Source of the DNA: Pyrenopolyporus hunteri
Lineage: Eukaryota > Ascomycota > Sordariomycetes > Xylariales > Hypoxylaceae
Reading direction: 5' to 3'
Length of the DNA stretch: 64,000 nt
Assembly (NCBI GenBank): GCA_902806595.1
Contig: CADCXC010000046.1
Location: 992,001 to 1,056,000, forward strand
Shown in pieces: positions 11,082 through 21,139 of this stretch. Position 1 is the stretch's first letter, and each line of letters starts with the position of its first letter. Under the pieces are notes generated by a model that did no database searches, had not been told where the DNA came from, and saw only the letters and a program-made list of their open reading frames with translations. The position numbers and the translations under genes were made by a program.

Positions 11082-13170
11082 AAGAGAATGATGATTTGGT
11101 TCTATCAATTGTCACAGTTATGGGGCCATTAAATTTCGAAAAGGATCACCCAAGAGGGTCAAAGTTCGTTCAAGTCCTACCACACAAAGTGGTGACACAT
11201 GCGATGCGAATACAACGCAATATTTCCGCGGACCGAATCCTTACTAGAATTCCGATGGCGGATGGTGAACGAAAGGACTGCATAATAGTGACCGACCCCG
11301 AACATCGGCCCTGCGATTACTCAGAAGATGACGCTCAACTTGAGGATATACTTCAGGCAAAATGGGCTCGACCGTGGGCTGAACTTTGTTGAGGCATGTC
11401 CGGCACGCGTGCGAAGCATGCATTCTTGAATTAGATGAAACTCAAATGCAGGGCCCAACGACCCAATTCCTTGAATTGTGCCGGTACGGTCCAGATACCA
11501 TGTTAAAGCGTCGAGGAATCAGGTACAGATCGAGAGCAAGACATACCTACATACATACCTACATGTATGTCGCTGTGATACCAGCATGGCCCCGCAGAGC
11601 TACATTAGGAGCGCCTCACCGGATCAAGTTATGCCAAAACGTGGGGGGATAAAACTGGATGACGGGCTGTCCTCACGAAAGTCTCTGGCGGGGTAATCGA
11701 ACTCTACATGTACGGAGTCGAGATACAGACGGGAAGATGTGAACCCCTCTTCGGATACGACCATTCACGATCGTGTACGATCCGGCTTGGGTAACCTTGG
11801 CTTGGCCTGCCACCTCCTTTGATACTAGAGCCCTCGACTGTTTCAGCAGTTAGGCACCTGGGCACGGTGACATATACACGGTAGTTCTAATAACGACTCA
11901 TTAGCAGCCGTGAAGCTACCGTGGAGCTGCCGAGAGGTATTTACGTCCGGGAAGTAAGTCATTGAAATCCCTCTAGCCCCGTTATTCCGTTGCGTTTGTT
12001 TCGTCGCTAGCTAGCACTACGGCTAGCTGATGGTTGGTGGAATGGGGCAAGGCCGTGCATCACGATGCCCTACTCTCGTCCAATCACGATACCGCACTTG
12101 CGCAACGTGAGGAATTCCTGGGACCGTGGGCCTCGATGTCCGGAAACCATGTGCTACCGGATTCAACCTACGTTTAGTTGCGCAGTCTCGAATTGAATTG
12201 ACCTTTCGGGATTCGTGCGCCTCTAGTAGCCGATAATTTGGCTAGCGAGGGACCGGAGAACTAGACGATCGAATGCACGAATATGTAGGTACACGAAACG
12301 ACCCCAACATAGGTAGCCGATGGGCGAACAAGGTCGAGGCCGCACATGATCAACAAGATGACCAACAACATTTTGGTGTATTGTCTCTCAATTCGATTGA
12401 TGGGGATGAGATCCGCGGCCTACCCAGGGCTCCTTACTCACCCTACCTGTACCGGGTTCATTGTCATTGGACGACAATGTGACGAGAAGTATCTCCTGGA
12501 CGAGAAATTCCCTGCAAGTTGATAAGGCGGGTTTCTGTTCTCGGCCGGGCTACAGGAGTTGCTCTGGGTGCGGGAACCCAATGGCTTCTCGGATAGAGAT
12601 AGTGGCATTCCATCCTCTGATATGCGAGATAGCCGGGGGTACCAAGTATGCGCGTAGACGGCTTTCTTGTCCTCGGCTCAATGGCGGTTTTTAGTATCGG
12701 CCGGTCCCCAGAGCGCCTACATACCTACCTACCTGGTAGGTAGTAGACAGGTGCGTGCGCCCACACGAGTTTCCTCTGCGGGACAACCCTAGCGATTCGC
12801 CATCTCATCACATACTAGGTCACTGGTAGATGTGTATATGTGTGTGTGTTCATCGATATGGATAGAGATGTTTGGAAGTCCCTGTTTAACATTTTCGCCT
12901 CATTACCGTACCTACATATTCATGCCTGTCACGGGGATCTGGCACTATGCAGCGCTGACATAAGGATTGCGCGTGTATCGTACAGGTAAGCAAGCAGCAG
13001 ATTCAGGGTTTTCAGGGGTGGCGGTCGGAAAAGCGAAGGGCATGCGGCCCACGTCATATTGATTAGGCGCATACACCACAAAGGTTGTGTCAAGAAATAA
13101 ACCGCGTCTTTCGGGAATGCGCCAAAGGGGTCCCTATTGTGGACAAACAGGTCTAAGGCCCTCTAGGCAA

Positions 13171-13214
13171 AAGGAAGAAGAAGAGGAGGAGGAGGAGGAG
13201 GAGGAGGAGAAGGG
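13171..13214 (+). repeat. GAA/GAG purine tract
   Basis: AAGAAGAAGAGGAGGAGGAG-type trinucleotide run on the plus strand, all purine for about 40 nt. Confidence 0.85.
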
Positions 13215-13510
13215 AGAACGAAAAGACCCTGGGGGCAGGTAGCGCACATCCTAAAGGCGGACTAAGTTGAGTCAAGTGCCATGTTAGTCGAAGGGGAAGG
13301 GGTGAAGGGGGTTGACAGGTTGAAATCGACTAGATCATACCTAACGTATCGACATGTACCTCCAACAACCCTGTCTCGTCCTTTTGTTGTTCTTGTCAAC
13401 ATTCGAATGATAAGACCATACCGACGCGATGCTCGCCACAGTACCACATCAACCACATCAACCACATCAGCCACCATACACCATACACCATTGAAAGCTG
13501 AAAGGCTCTA

Positions 13511-13819
13511 CGGATGTGGCTTTCAAAAGTTCTGTCCATACCACAAATATTAGCCAGCCGTCATACTATTTCTACAGCTGTCTGCCAGCCGTTCTGTCTT
13601 AAGATAACAACCACCATATTATATACGCTAAATTTTAATGAATACCCGCTATAATTCAGCGCGTATCCACTAAGATTTAGTGGACATCCTGAAATTTTAG
13701 CCTTGGATAATAGCCCTGTTATCTTTTCGAAAATGCGCCAACTGATGCCGCACTGACAAAATGATGTAGCAGCTGGTGGATTTTTCTAGTATGGACAAAA
13801 CTTTTGAAAGCCACATCCG
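13511..13819. mobile_element. MITE, 309 bp, 31-bp terminal inverted repeats, TA target duplication
   Basis: Left end 13511-13541 reads CGGATGTGGCTTTCAAAAGT then TCTGTCCATAC. The reverse complement of 13789-13819 is identical except for one C/T difference at TIR position 22. Both ends are flanked by the dinucleotide TA (13509-13510 and 13820-13821). The interior has no open frame of note and contains a small CCACTAAG-ATTTAGTGG hairpin near 13668-13684. TA duplication and long TIRs are typical of Tc1/mariner (Fot1/pogo-type) elements, so this should be a non-autonomous derivative mobilised in trans. No transposase is present in the window. The near-identity of the TIRs suggests a fairly recent insertion. 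Confidence 0.88.
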
Positions 13820-14711
13820 TATTACGTTAGGTATTAGTAGTGTAGGTAGGGACCATGTAATCTATGTAGGTGCCTGGTATGTATGAGGTAGACTCCAGTT
13901 GTTGGGCTAAGGGCAGGCATTGTTGTGTTCAGTTGCAGCCTTTGTATAAGTAATAGGGAATACACGGGTGAGACTCCTGCGCCAGGACTCAGGGAGGCGA
14001 TGACGAATGTACATTACAATAGAGAGTACATCTTGGCAGTTCCTGTTTTCAAAACAGTCGGATCCGGATTACAGCCTGGTTGCATAAGAGTCAAGAATAC
14101 AGTTACATTGGATAAGATACTTGTGCAGATAGGTACCTGAGTAGGTACTTGCTTGGTACCTACGTAGGTAAGAAAGCGGCCCAGCTGAACACAATGTGTC
14201 GGGGCTTGGCCGCCTCAGGAATTGGAGGGAATGGGATTCAATTTCCATATGGATGGCTTTGTTCAGCGGTACGTACTAGTTAATACAAATGCCCTAAACA
14301 CACACTCTTACATAGGTACTTGATACCCATGTATATACCTACCTATTTATACAGGCATTGACATAATTAGTACATAGGGATGTGATGCCATTTACATATA
14401 TAAATAGTCGTATATTTATGTACTTTTTATGTAACGCCCATCGTTATACGTACATGTAGGTGGGTATATGTATACGGATATTAATATTGTACACATTTTG
14501 TGCGCCTCTACGTATATACCCTGTACGTATGTAGTACCTTTTTATTAGACGCACCACACCTCCTCTGCTAAGGCCACGGCCTGACTGCTACTCCTGAGCA
14601 ATCAGGTGCGTGCGTCGTGCCCTGTGCGCTCTACGACACCTGCTGACCATGCCGGACAACACCCCCCTGCCTTGACAGTGGAAGAACTGAGCAGGAACCC
14701 TACTGGCCAAG

Positions 14712-14767
14712 TTGAACCAGTAGAACCAGTAGAACCAGTAGAACCTTCTGCTGCTGCTGCTGCTGCT
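14712..14767 (+). repeat. 9-nt minisatellite followed by CTG repeat
   Basis: Three to four copies of GAACCAGTA at 14714-14745 run into about seven CTG units (14747-14767). Confidence 0.85.
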
Positions 14768-15295
14768 TTCCCGTCCATTGTTTCTTTAGCGAGCAATTGG
14801 AGATTACATTAGTAGGTCGCAGCCGTCACTCGCCTTTCTTACGTTGATCTTTCCTTTCGTCCAGGAACATCAACAACAACAGAAATCGACATCACCGCAT
14901 CTTTTTGCAAACCCGCAAGAGTCATCCTTTGTCACAGTCGAGAGAATCGCGTCAGCGCTGCCATTTCGCCTAAAGTTGATTTATAATTCTTTTTTTTGTT
15001 TTCTCCCCCGGACGAAAACAAAAGAAGAAAAACAATCAATCTTGTGTGTTCGCCATACCGCAACTCTCCTACTTCGGTCCTTGTTTTTGTAAGTGACTCA
15101 CTACCTACTCGCTACTCACTCAGTCACCTTTGGCTTCAAAGCCCATCACCCACCAACTGTTCTCTACCGTCCTCTATTTTCCGCTCTTTAGCCACTTGCC
15201 CAACGCCACACTACTCTCCGTAACAAAGTCTAATTCGGTGTCGCCTCTCTGTCTAGACACGGCTCGAAGTAACCAATAACCTCACAACTTCAAAA

Positions 15296-16399
15296 ATGGC
15301 AACCATGGCATCGGCTTCTGCTGCTCGCGATATCCCAAAGACCTCCCCGCTCAGTCGAGACAACTTAACTGTTGTAGCGGCTTCTCGGAGCGTCCCTGTG
15401 ACACGAACTCATTCCCTCCCGACCCCCCCAAACTCCATATCACCTACGCTACCGCCCCATGGCCTGAAGGCTCAACTACAAAGGGCCAAGCTCGACTCTA
15501 TCGATTCGGACCTAGACCTTCACGAAGGCCTCGGCCATAGTCCCGTCGGTTCACCATCCTTTGAATCCGCAGGAGCTATCACTCCGGCTCTGCTAGCCAA
15601 GTTCCATCTGCCGGAGATCCTGCTGAACCACGGACCCTTGGCCATTCGCTACATCATGGGCTACCTAACCACCTCAGTTCCCGGCTTTGCGGGAATTCCC
15701 CCGCCGAAGGCACGAAGGCTAGTTGTGGCAGCGCTGGAAGGACGTGGACAAGGGCACGGTGTCGAGGGTGGAGGAGTTGATGGCGACGTGGAGTTTCAAA
15801 AGGTCGGATGGGGGCGATGGGACGCTAGGCGACGGGGCCAAGCTGCTCGAGATGCGGTGTCTCGACAGCCCGCCGGCCAAGGCGAATCGACCACCTATCC
15901 GGCAAGCATACCAATCTCGAAAGGCGCAGGGTGGAACGGTGACCGGTCCCGGTTGAACGCGCGAGCAACCAGCCACGGGAACTCGGCAGCCTTTTCCCAC
16001 GACGATCGAGACGTAACCATGACGGAGAACGAGGCCGATAAGATGTCTCTAGACTCTCTAGACGGACCCGCCTCGGCTTCCTGCTCCTCGGCGCCCGGCG
16101 ACGAAGATATGATCATGAATGACGATCCCGAGGACGCCACTGACGATGAGGATTGGGCGGCTGTCGGAGCTGCTGCGTTGCGGGCAGCGTCGTACTCTAG
16201 TCCGACCGAGGCTCGCCAAGGTGCTAACAACCTTTCTTCCCGTGTATATAATTCTTGTGGTTTCCGATCCTTCTCCGGCAACCCCGGTATGCTTCGGGAA
16301 CCACGTCTCGACAACATCGACCTGGACGCGTTGGCTGCTTCATCGGACGCGCAGGAGCGCGAGGCTATCCAGGCGCTGTTGCAACTCGGTTCTGTATAA
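15296..16399 (+). CDS. stb3: Stb3-type Sin3-binding, rRNA-processing-element-binding protein
   Basis: Homologue of yeast Stb3, which binds the Sin3 histone-deacetylase complex and the RRPE element of ribosome-biogenesis promoters and acts under nutrient/TOR control. Single exon of 367 residues from an ATG at 15296 (second in-frame ATG at 15305). The Stb3 domain is at about residues 100-152: ITPALLAKFHLPEILLNHG, then PLAIRYIMGYLTTSVPGF and PPKARRLVVAALEGRG. It is followed by VEFQKVGWGRWDARRRGQ, a conserved basic tail of the domain. The rest is Ser- and acid-rich and probably disordered (DDPEDATDDEDW). The N-terminal RTHSLPTPPNSISP stretch has possible phosphorylation sites. The stop TAA is at 16397-16399. 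The family call is firm; target genes in this organism are inferred. Confidence 0.9.
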   Translation: MATMASASAARDIPKTSPLSRDNLTVVAASRSVPVTRTHSLPTPPNSISPTLPPHGLKAQLQRAKLDSIDSDLDLHEGLGHSPVGSPSFESAGAITPALLAKFHLPEILLNHGPLAIRYIMGYLTTSVPGFAGIPPPKARRLVVAALEGRGQGHGVEGGGVDGDVEFQKVGWGRWDARRRGQAARDAVSRQPAGQGESTTYPASIPISKGAGWNGDRSRLNARATSHGNSAAFSHDDRDVTMTENEADKMSLDSLDGPASASCSSAPGDEDMIMNDDPEDATDDEDWAAVGAAALRAASYSSPTEARQGANNLSSRVYNSCGFRSFSGNPGMLREPRLDNIDLDALAASSDAQEREAIQALLQLGSV

Positions 16400-18350
16400 T
16401 AATCTAGCATGGGCGGCGTTTTAGTGGACCACCGGCACCGGGTCGATCCGGTTTTGTTTTATTGGCTGGGTTGGCCAGGCTGGCTATCATCGTATCATTC
16501 TCCGATCTGGATGGGTGTTCACCTTGCTCATCGTTATCATCATCATCCGGCATCTTATCTCCGATATTCGGCGTCTCTGGCTTTCGAGGGACAATCAGGG
16601 ACATCCCACCATGTCCAATCTAGGGATGTCCGGGTATTATTTTCTTTTTGGAACATTCCCCATGTTGACGGCGATTTTGCATGGCATAATATCAACCCCG
16701 GAGGTAGGACGCATCTCCACGGTTGTGAGCGGTTCGGAGTTTTGACTTTTTCGTCTTCTTTTCCCTCCAAGTTGCTACACGATTCACGAATCTCACGGCC
16801 AGTCCCCGACATAACAGGGACTCGCCAGCAAAAGCCCAAGAGGGGGCCCGCTACCTCGAGCCTGTGGTGTACCCTCGTGCGCTCGGTCTCGGGCCGCCCT
16901 TGGTAGTATCTTCGCTTGAACATTATACCCCCATTGCGACGTACATAATCGATTTTAATTACCTCATTTTCCGCTGGCAGAAAATACCCTCCCTGCTTCA
17001 ACAGCATCCGCGGAGGAGCGGAACACGACTTGATTCGATTGTTAGCAAACATCGAACGTAAACGTGTTTATGTTGCCTTTTGGGAAGGGCATCAAACTAA
17101 GAAAACTAATTAACGGGCGATCCTATGCGAAAAGATCAGGAGACGGGAACACGGTGAAGGGAGTTGATATGTTTAACCTGGATAGACGGAGCAGCCAAAT
17201 TGACGGCAAATTGGTAGTGCAGGGTGGGATAGAGTCGGACGGAATATCTGTAAAGTGGTTGTCGCTCAGTATACGTACCAATACGGACGAGCAGTCTTGG
17301 TGCGTTGATCCCATATATGCAGAGACGCAGACGCACTCAGCTACTATGGAGGGAAGGAGAAAAAAGACAACCACGGTTTTTTGGTAGGATAGTTGGATTA
17401 GCAGCCCGCTACAGTAGCTCCGCGGTATATCACCACTCGAACAAATAAATGAGAGCGCCAATCATCCAACCCCAGATGTGCGCGTCGTTTTGCGTAATCC
17501 GGTCGTGTTCGTGAGGCTTTCGAATGGTATGGCCTGGTGGTGTGCTGCTTGATACTTCGGTTGATAGTAGGTATAGCGTCGTCTATAAATATAATGAGAG
17601 GTGCGAACTGCTTCATACCGAGGTTAAAGATGTTTAAGAGTAGATACTACCAGTTGGACCTGGCTATGTCGTCTGCTGGCATGTCTAAACATCGAAACGA
17701 CTTCGTGTTGTGTTCTAAGGTCCATTGTTAGATGCTAGCTCCCTACCGATAGCTAGGAGTGCAGGTTAATAGTAACGAATAAAATTTTTCACGCGATAGA
17801 TCTAGATTATCTAAAAGGAGGATTGAGGGAAACATGGCAACTAGAAGAATCTCCTCTTGGGGTAGTCCTCCACTATATGCTATCGAAGCTTGATGACGTA
17901 AAAGGTGGTGATTGTTTGTGTTGATAGCTTCGATAAGTGGATATTATCCCCTAGTGTCTAGGTACATAGTTGGTAAATTATGTGAGTAGACGGGCGTGGA
18001 AAGTCGATCCTGATGCATTTCACCAACGTAGATCCTTCAAAACCTGTTTAGCATAGGCAGTTTTAATCTTCAATGTAATTGTATTTGACAAGTAGGTATG
18101 ATGTGTAAGTGGGCTCAATGAGCTGGCTATCTTTCAACCCCTTCAACCCAGTCTGACTTGACGTTGAATGGATTGTTTTACGTCTAGACTTTCCTTTGAG
18201 AATTACATGTATACTGCCTACCGAGAGGAAAGAGAAAAATCGGGAATGAAGCCTAGAAAGTAGTAACTCTCCATCAAGGTGCCTATGAAAATATTCGGTA
18301 AAAATACCGGTTATCACGTGCGACTTCGGCTGGCCTGCATGTTTCTTATT
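16400..18350. other. Intergenic, Stb3 3' region and unannotated DNA
   Basis: Open frames on both strands at 16404-17052 overlap and show no recognisable domain; I take them as chance frames in the Stb3 3' region. From 17 kb on the DNA becomes more AT-rich, with no supported gene up to the TATA-like site at 18361. Confidence 0.4.
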
Positions 18351-18360
18351 CGGGAGGCGT

Positions 18361-18368
18361 TATAAAAA
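18361..18368 (+). promoter_or_regulatory. TATA-like box
   Basis: TATAAAAA, 63 nt before an ATG at 18431 that could open the candidate coding segment downstream. Suggestive only. Confidence 0.35.
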
Positions 18369-18430
18369 GCCTCAAAACGTTGAGGAGCTTACTCATTCAA
18401 AGGAAGCGCACAGAGTCTTGCCGACTGGGA

Positions 18431-18828
18431 TGTACGTCGTAGCTTTGGTAGAACGAGATCGTAAGCAGCCTAGTATGCTGGAGTTATCTGCTTCGGGTTA
18501 GCTACGAGAGTTAGCTGCGCGATTGTCTGCGTACGTAGTTATAAGCTCACTTGAGGAGAAACTAAAAGCGGCATCTCGATTGAGTTCAGGCATAAGCCAA
18601 GCTGAAACTGCATATGAGAACCAAAATATTAACGACTTACAGTTTCTGCCTTGGGCTAAGTCCACCAGTCATATAAACGCGGCCTCTAACACCCTCGCAC
18701 TGTTGACGGAGGTCTCCGAACGGATTACGAATTCGTTGACTGGAATTAACATACATAACCTAGATATATCCATTTGGGTAGCAATGGCGGACATGCGAGA
18801 TAATGACGTGTATAATACTCTCATATAA
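18431..18828 (+). CDS. Candidate hypothetical gene or gene remnant
   Basis: An ATG at 18431 opens MYVVALVERD, followed by a short possible intron (GTAAGC near 18462 to TTAG near 18501), which is only about 41 nt. The next open stretch runs to a stop at 18826-18828 and reads ELAARLSAYVVISSLEEKLK, continuing as a mainly helical sequence that includes INAASNTLALLTEVSERITN. The composition is protein-like, but I recognise no family. It may be a fragment of a larger gene or a decayed one. A TATA-like box lies upstream. Confidence 0.25.
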
Positions 18829-19016
18829 TTAACGCAGGCAAAGAGTGCGCGAGAAGTCTGTAGGGTGGCTAGTAACACACAATAGCGGGCTGATATCAAT
18901 GGCTGCGAGATGCGCCCAGCTGTAAGATTTTGCAGGACGCGTGCCACCCAAGCGTTTTTCTCACCAACGCCACGTAAAAGTATGGCTGACTCAGAGCTGG
19001 GCGCTGGCCAGATCGT

Positions 19017-19514
19017 ATGAGAAAGCATAAGGATACAGTCAGTAAAGAGAGGCTAGGCGAAGCATCCAAGAAAAGGCAGCGAGTAGATAATAGCTCATAT
19101 GAAGTTCTTCACCGAATACAAATCGCTCAGAATGAAGATCCTTATCCTCGGCGCGGTGGTCCACGGCCTAATGCCAAACGCGGTAAGAGACAGGCCCAGC
19201 TTCCGCGTCTTGTCCTCGCCGATCTGGTTAATGCGATTTCGGGCGTTCGGGAGAAGGGTGTACGACAGAAGCGGTTGATGCCCACGAGCACGTTTCTGGA
19301 ATTCCCAAGGAGTTGGGTCGTCCGACGATGCTTCGACAGATACTTGCCGCAGCGCGGACGAAGTAGGGAGCAGGCAAGTCGATTGTCTGTACTCCTTATC
19401 CTCTGTGCCGACATGGAAGAGGTAGTTAACGAGTGCATGGCCAAGAACTTGGCGGGCGGAGAGGAAGACCAAGGCTTGGCCACCGGCGGAGCGTTTACCA
19501 CTTCTTTTAAATGA
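19017..19514 (+). CDS. Candidate hypothetical basic protein
   Basis: Open frame of 165 residues from an ATG at 19017. It is basic at the N-terminus (KHKDTVSKERLGEASKKRQR) and includes YPRRGGPRPNAKRGKRQAQL and LSVLLILCADMEEVVNECM. No domain is recognised. Its closeness to the 18431-18828 segment leaves open that both are exons of one gene or of a pseudogene. A minus-strand frame overlaps the whole region, so coding on this strand is not certain. Confidence 0.3.
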   Translation: MRKHKDTVSKERLGEASKKRQRVDNSSYEVLHRIQIAQNEDPYPRRGGPRPNAKRGKRQAQLPRLVLADLVNAISGVREKGVRQKRLMPTSTFLEFPRSWVVRRCFDRYLPQRGRSREQASRLSVLLILCADMEEVVNECMAKNLAGGEEDQGLATGGAFTTSFK

Positions 19515-20283
19515 GCACCTCGTTTGGAATACCAAGAGAATACCAAGACTCCCCTCCGCTACCACGACGCTGACAATGTCGCCAAAGCTGTGTATGGGTG
19601 TTGTGGTTCATATCCGGTATGTAGAGTCGGAAGAATGCAAGTAAGGAATTGACGCGAAGGCGTAAGGCGTATGATGTTTTATTCTCTAGGTATATGTAGG
19701 TAGCTTCTCAGTTTTCGTTAGAGAGCTGCCAGAATGGATGATCTCCTCGAAGTTGAGGAAAGGATAGTCCTCGAAGGAAAAGGGGAAGGGGGAAAGGGGG
19801 GGAATCAGTAAGTAGTCTCTATAGGTTCATCTTCTCAGGATGCGAAAATCGTGGTGGAGGGGAATCAGGTCACTCGGTACGAAGAGCCGACTAATAGATT
19901 ACTACAATAAACGCGACAGAACACGGAATTGGTCATAGAATACGCATGCCATATTCTCTAAGACGATTCAAGCAACTTATTAGATAAGAGACATCTCATG
20001 CGTAGTACCTGGGTACGTAATAAGGCAAAGATCAGTGACGATGCTGAGAAAAATTACCATGTGAGTTGAGGAGGGAAGAATAGGAGCGATAGGAGAAATT
20101 GGAGCGATAGGAGCCATAGGGGGTAATTAGGCATAGAATGAATAAGGAATAATGCAGAGTAATGCGAGGTAATGCGGAAAACGGCAGTAGCCCAACGGCC
20201 AGAAAGTAAAATGGAAAGCGTCGCTAAGAAAAAGGTGCTAAGAAAGTGGGCGCAGTCGAGTCTCGGCGCAGGAGGAACCGGCG
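19515..20283. other. Intergenic, purine- and G-rich patches
   Basis: Contains a G-rich run (about 19781-19802, GGGGAAGGGGGAAAGGGG) and imperfect short repeats of GGAGCGATAGGA (about 20080-20115) and TAATGCGAG (about 20150-20180). No gene is seen. Confidence 0.45.
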
Positions 20284-20939
20284 GCCAAGGTTTTTCCAAG
20301 CATCCATAAGCATTTTCTGGGCAGATATGTCGAGACAATCAGCAAATGCCAAGAGACGCCAAGAGCTTGGCATTCTCTTGGCACGGAAGTCACTGCTGAG
20401 GAGGGGTGACTCGGTCTTGGTAGGCGCGACCTACTGGACGGGGAGTCACTTTCGGTAGGCAGTACCTGAGTCGTTTGCCCCCATTTCCCCAGGACCAATT
20501 ATCGGCGGTCACCCGCTACACTAAGGACCCATGCCAAGACTTTCCGCCTCGATTATCGCCAAGGTCAAACGTCCATATTAAGGAGCAAGCACGACAACTC
20601 GATTTACATAAACTCGACCTTTTCTCTCCCCCAGACAATACATGCTTTTCTCCCCTTTGGTCTTCTGGGGAAATCAAATCCAATCGAATCGAACCGAGTA
20701 TATTGTTTGTCCCGTTGCTCAGGTTTCGAGGAAGAAGGAAGATAGAATCGGTACATCTTATCGAATTCTTTTAAGCCCCTTAAGCCTTTATCGAATCAAC
20801 GATTGAATTCGTTCACATGTTTTTGCGCTGAGCTCGGACCTCCTAGGGTCGTACCTGAGTATCTCTACCAGTCCTCAAGAACCAAAGTTAAAAAAGGAAG
20901 CAAAACAACTTCTGAAAGAATCGTCAAATAATTGCCAAG
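20284..20939. promoter_or_regulatory. Cluster of eight PacC consensus sites upstream of pacC
   Basis: The PacC consensus GCCARG occurs here as GCCAAG eight times: plus strand at 20284, 20348, 20358, 20533, 20558 and 20934; minus strand (CTTGGC) at 20366 and 20377. About 0.6 would be expected by chance in 660 bp. The four sites at 20348-20382 form an imperfect palindrome centred on AGCT. PacC proteins of other moulds act on their own gene, so autoregulation is a reasonable inference. Confidence 0.72.
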
Positions 20940-21051
20940 ACATCTTCACAAAATAATTTCCATTCCCGAGATATTCCACGAGTCCAGTCCAGCCCAGTAT
21001 CCTATGCGAGTTTAACTTGTTCCTCTCCAATATCATTACCTACCTATCCAT

Positions 21052-21075
21052 CACGTGAATCCTTACCGTCACGTG
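21052..21075. promoter_or_regulatory. Two CACGTG E-box palindromes before pacC
   Basis: CACGTG at 21052-21057 and 21070-21075, 18 nt apart start to start, 65-88 nt before the pacC ATG. They could bind bHLH factors or lie in the leader; untested. Confidence 0.5.
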
Positions 21076-21139
21076 CAGAGACAGAGACCCTCCTCTATCT
21101 TATCTTCCCCCCCGGTATCCTCTCTCAAAATAGTCGGAA

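Larger units (their letters stand above)
11082..15295. other. Long gene-poor intergenic region with a MITE and simple repeats
   Basis: About 4.2 kb between TOP3 and the Stb3 gene. An out-of-frame open stretch of about 300 nt directly after TOP3 (11045-11392) is not convincing as a gene. Contains a purine tract (about 13171-13214), a MITE (13511-13819), CCTA/TAGG short arrays (12719-12745, 14130-14170, 14335-14345) and a 9-nt tandem repeat followed by CTG repeats (14712-14767). The last few hundred bases are pyrimidine-rich and probably include the Stb3 5' leader. Confidence 0.5.

Noticed and set aside
11045..11392. Open frame directly downstream of the TOP3 stop
   Set aside because: It overlaps the last TOP3 exon out of frame and has no recognisable topoisomerase or zinc-finger sequence.
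16555..17052. Open frame of 165 codons on the minus strand after Stb3
   Set aside because: Overlaps plus-strand frames of similar length and shows no domain; likely chance in the 3' region.
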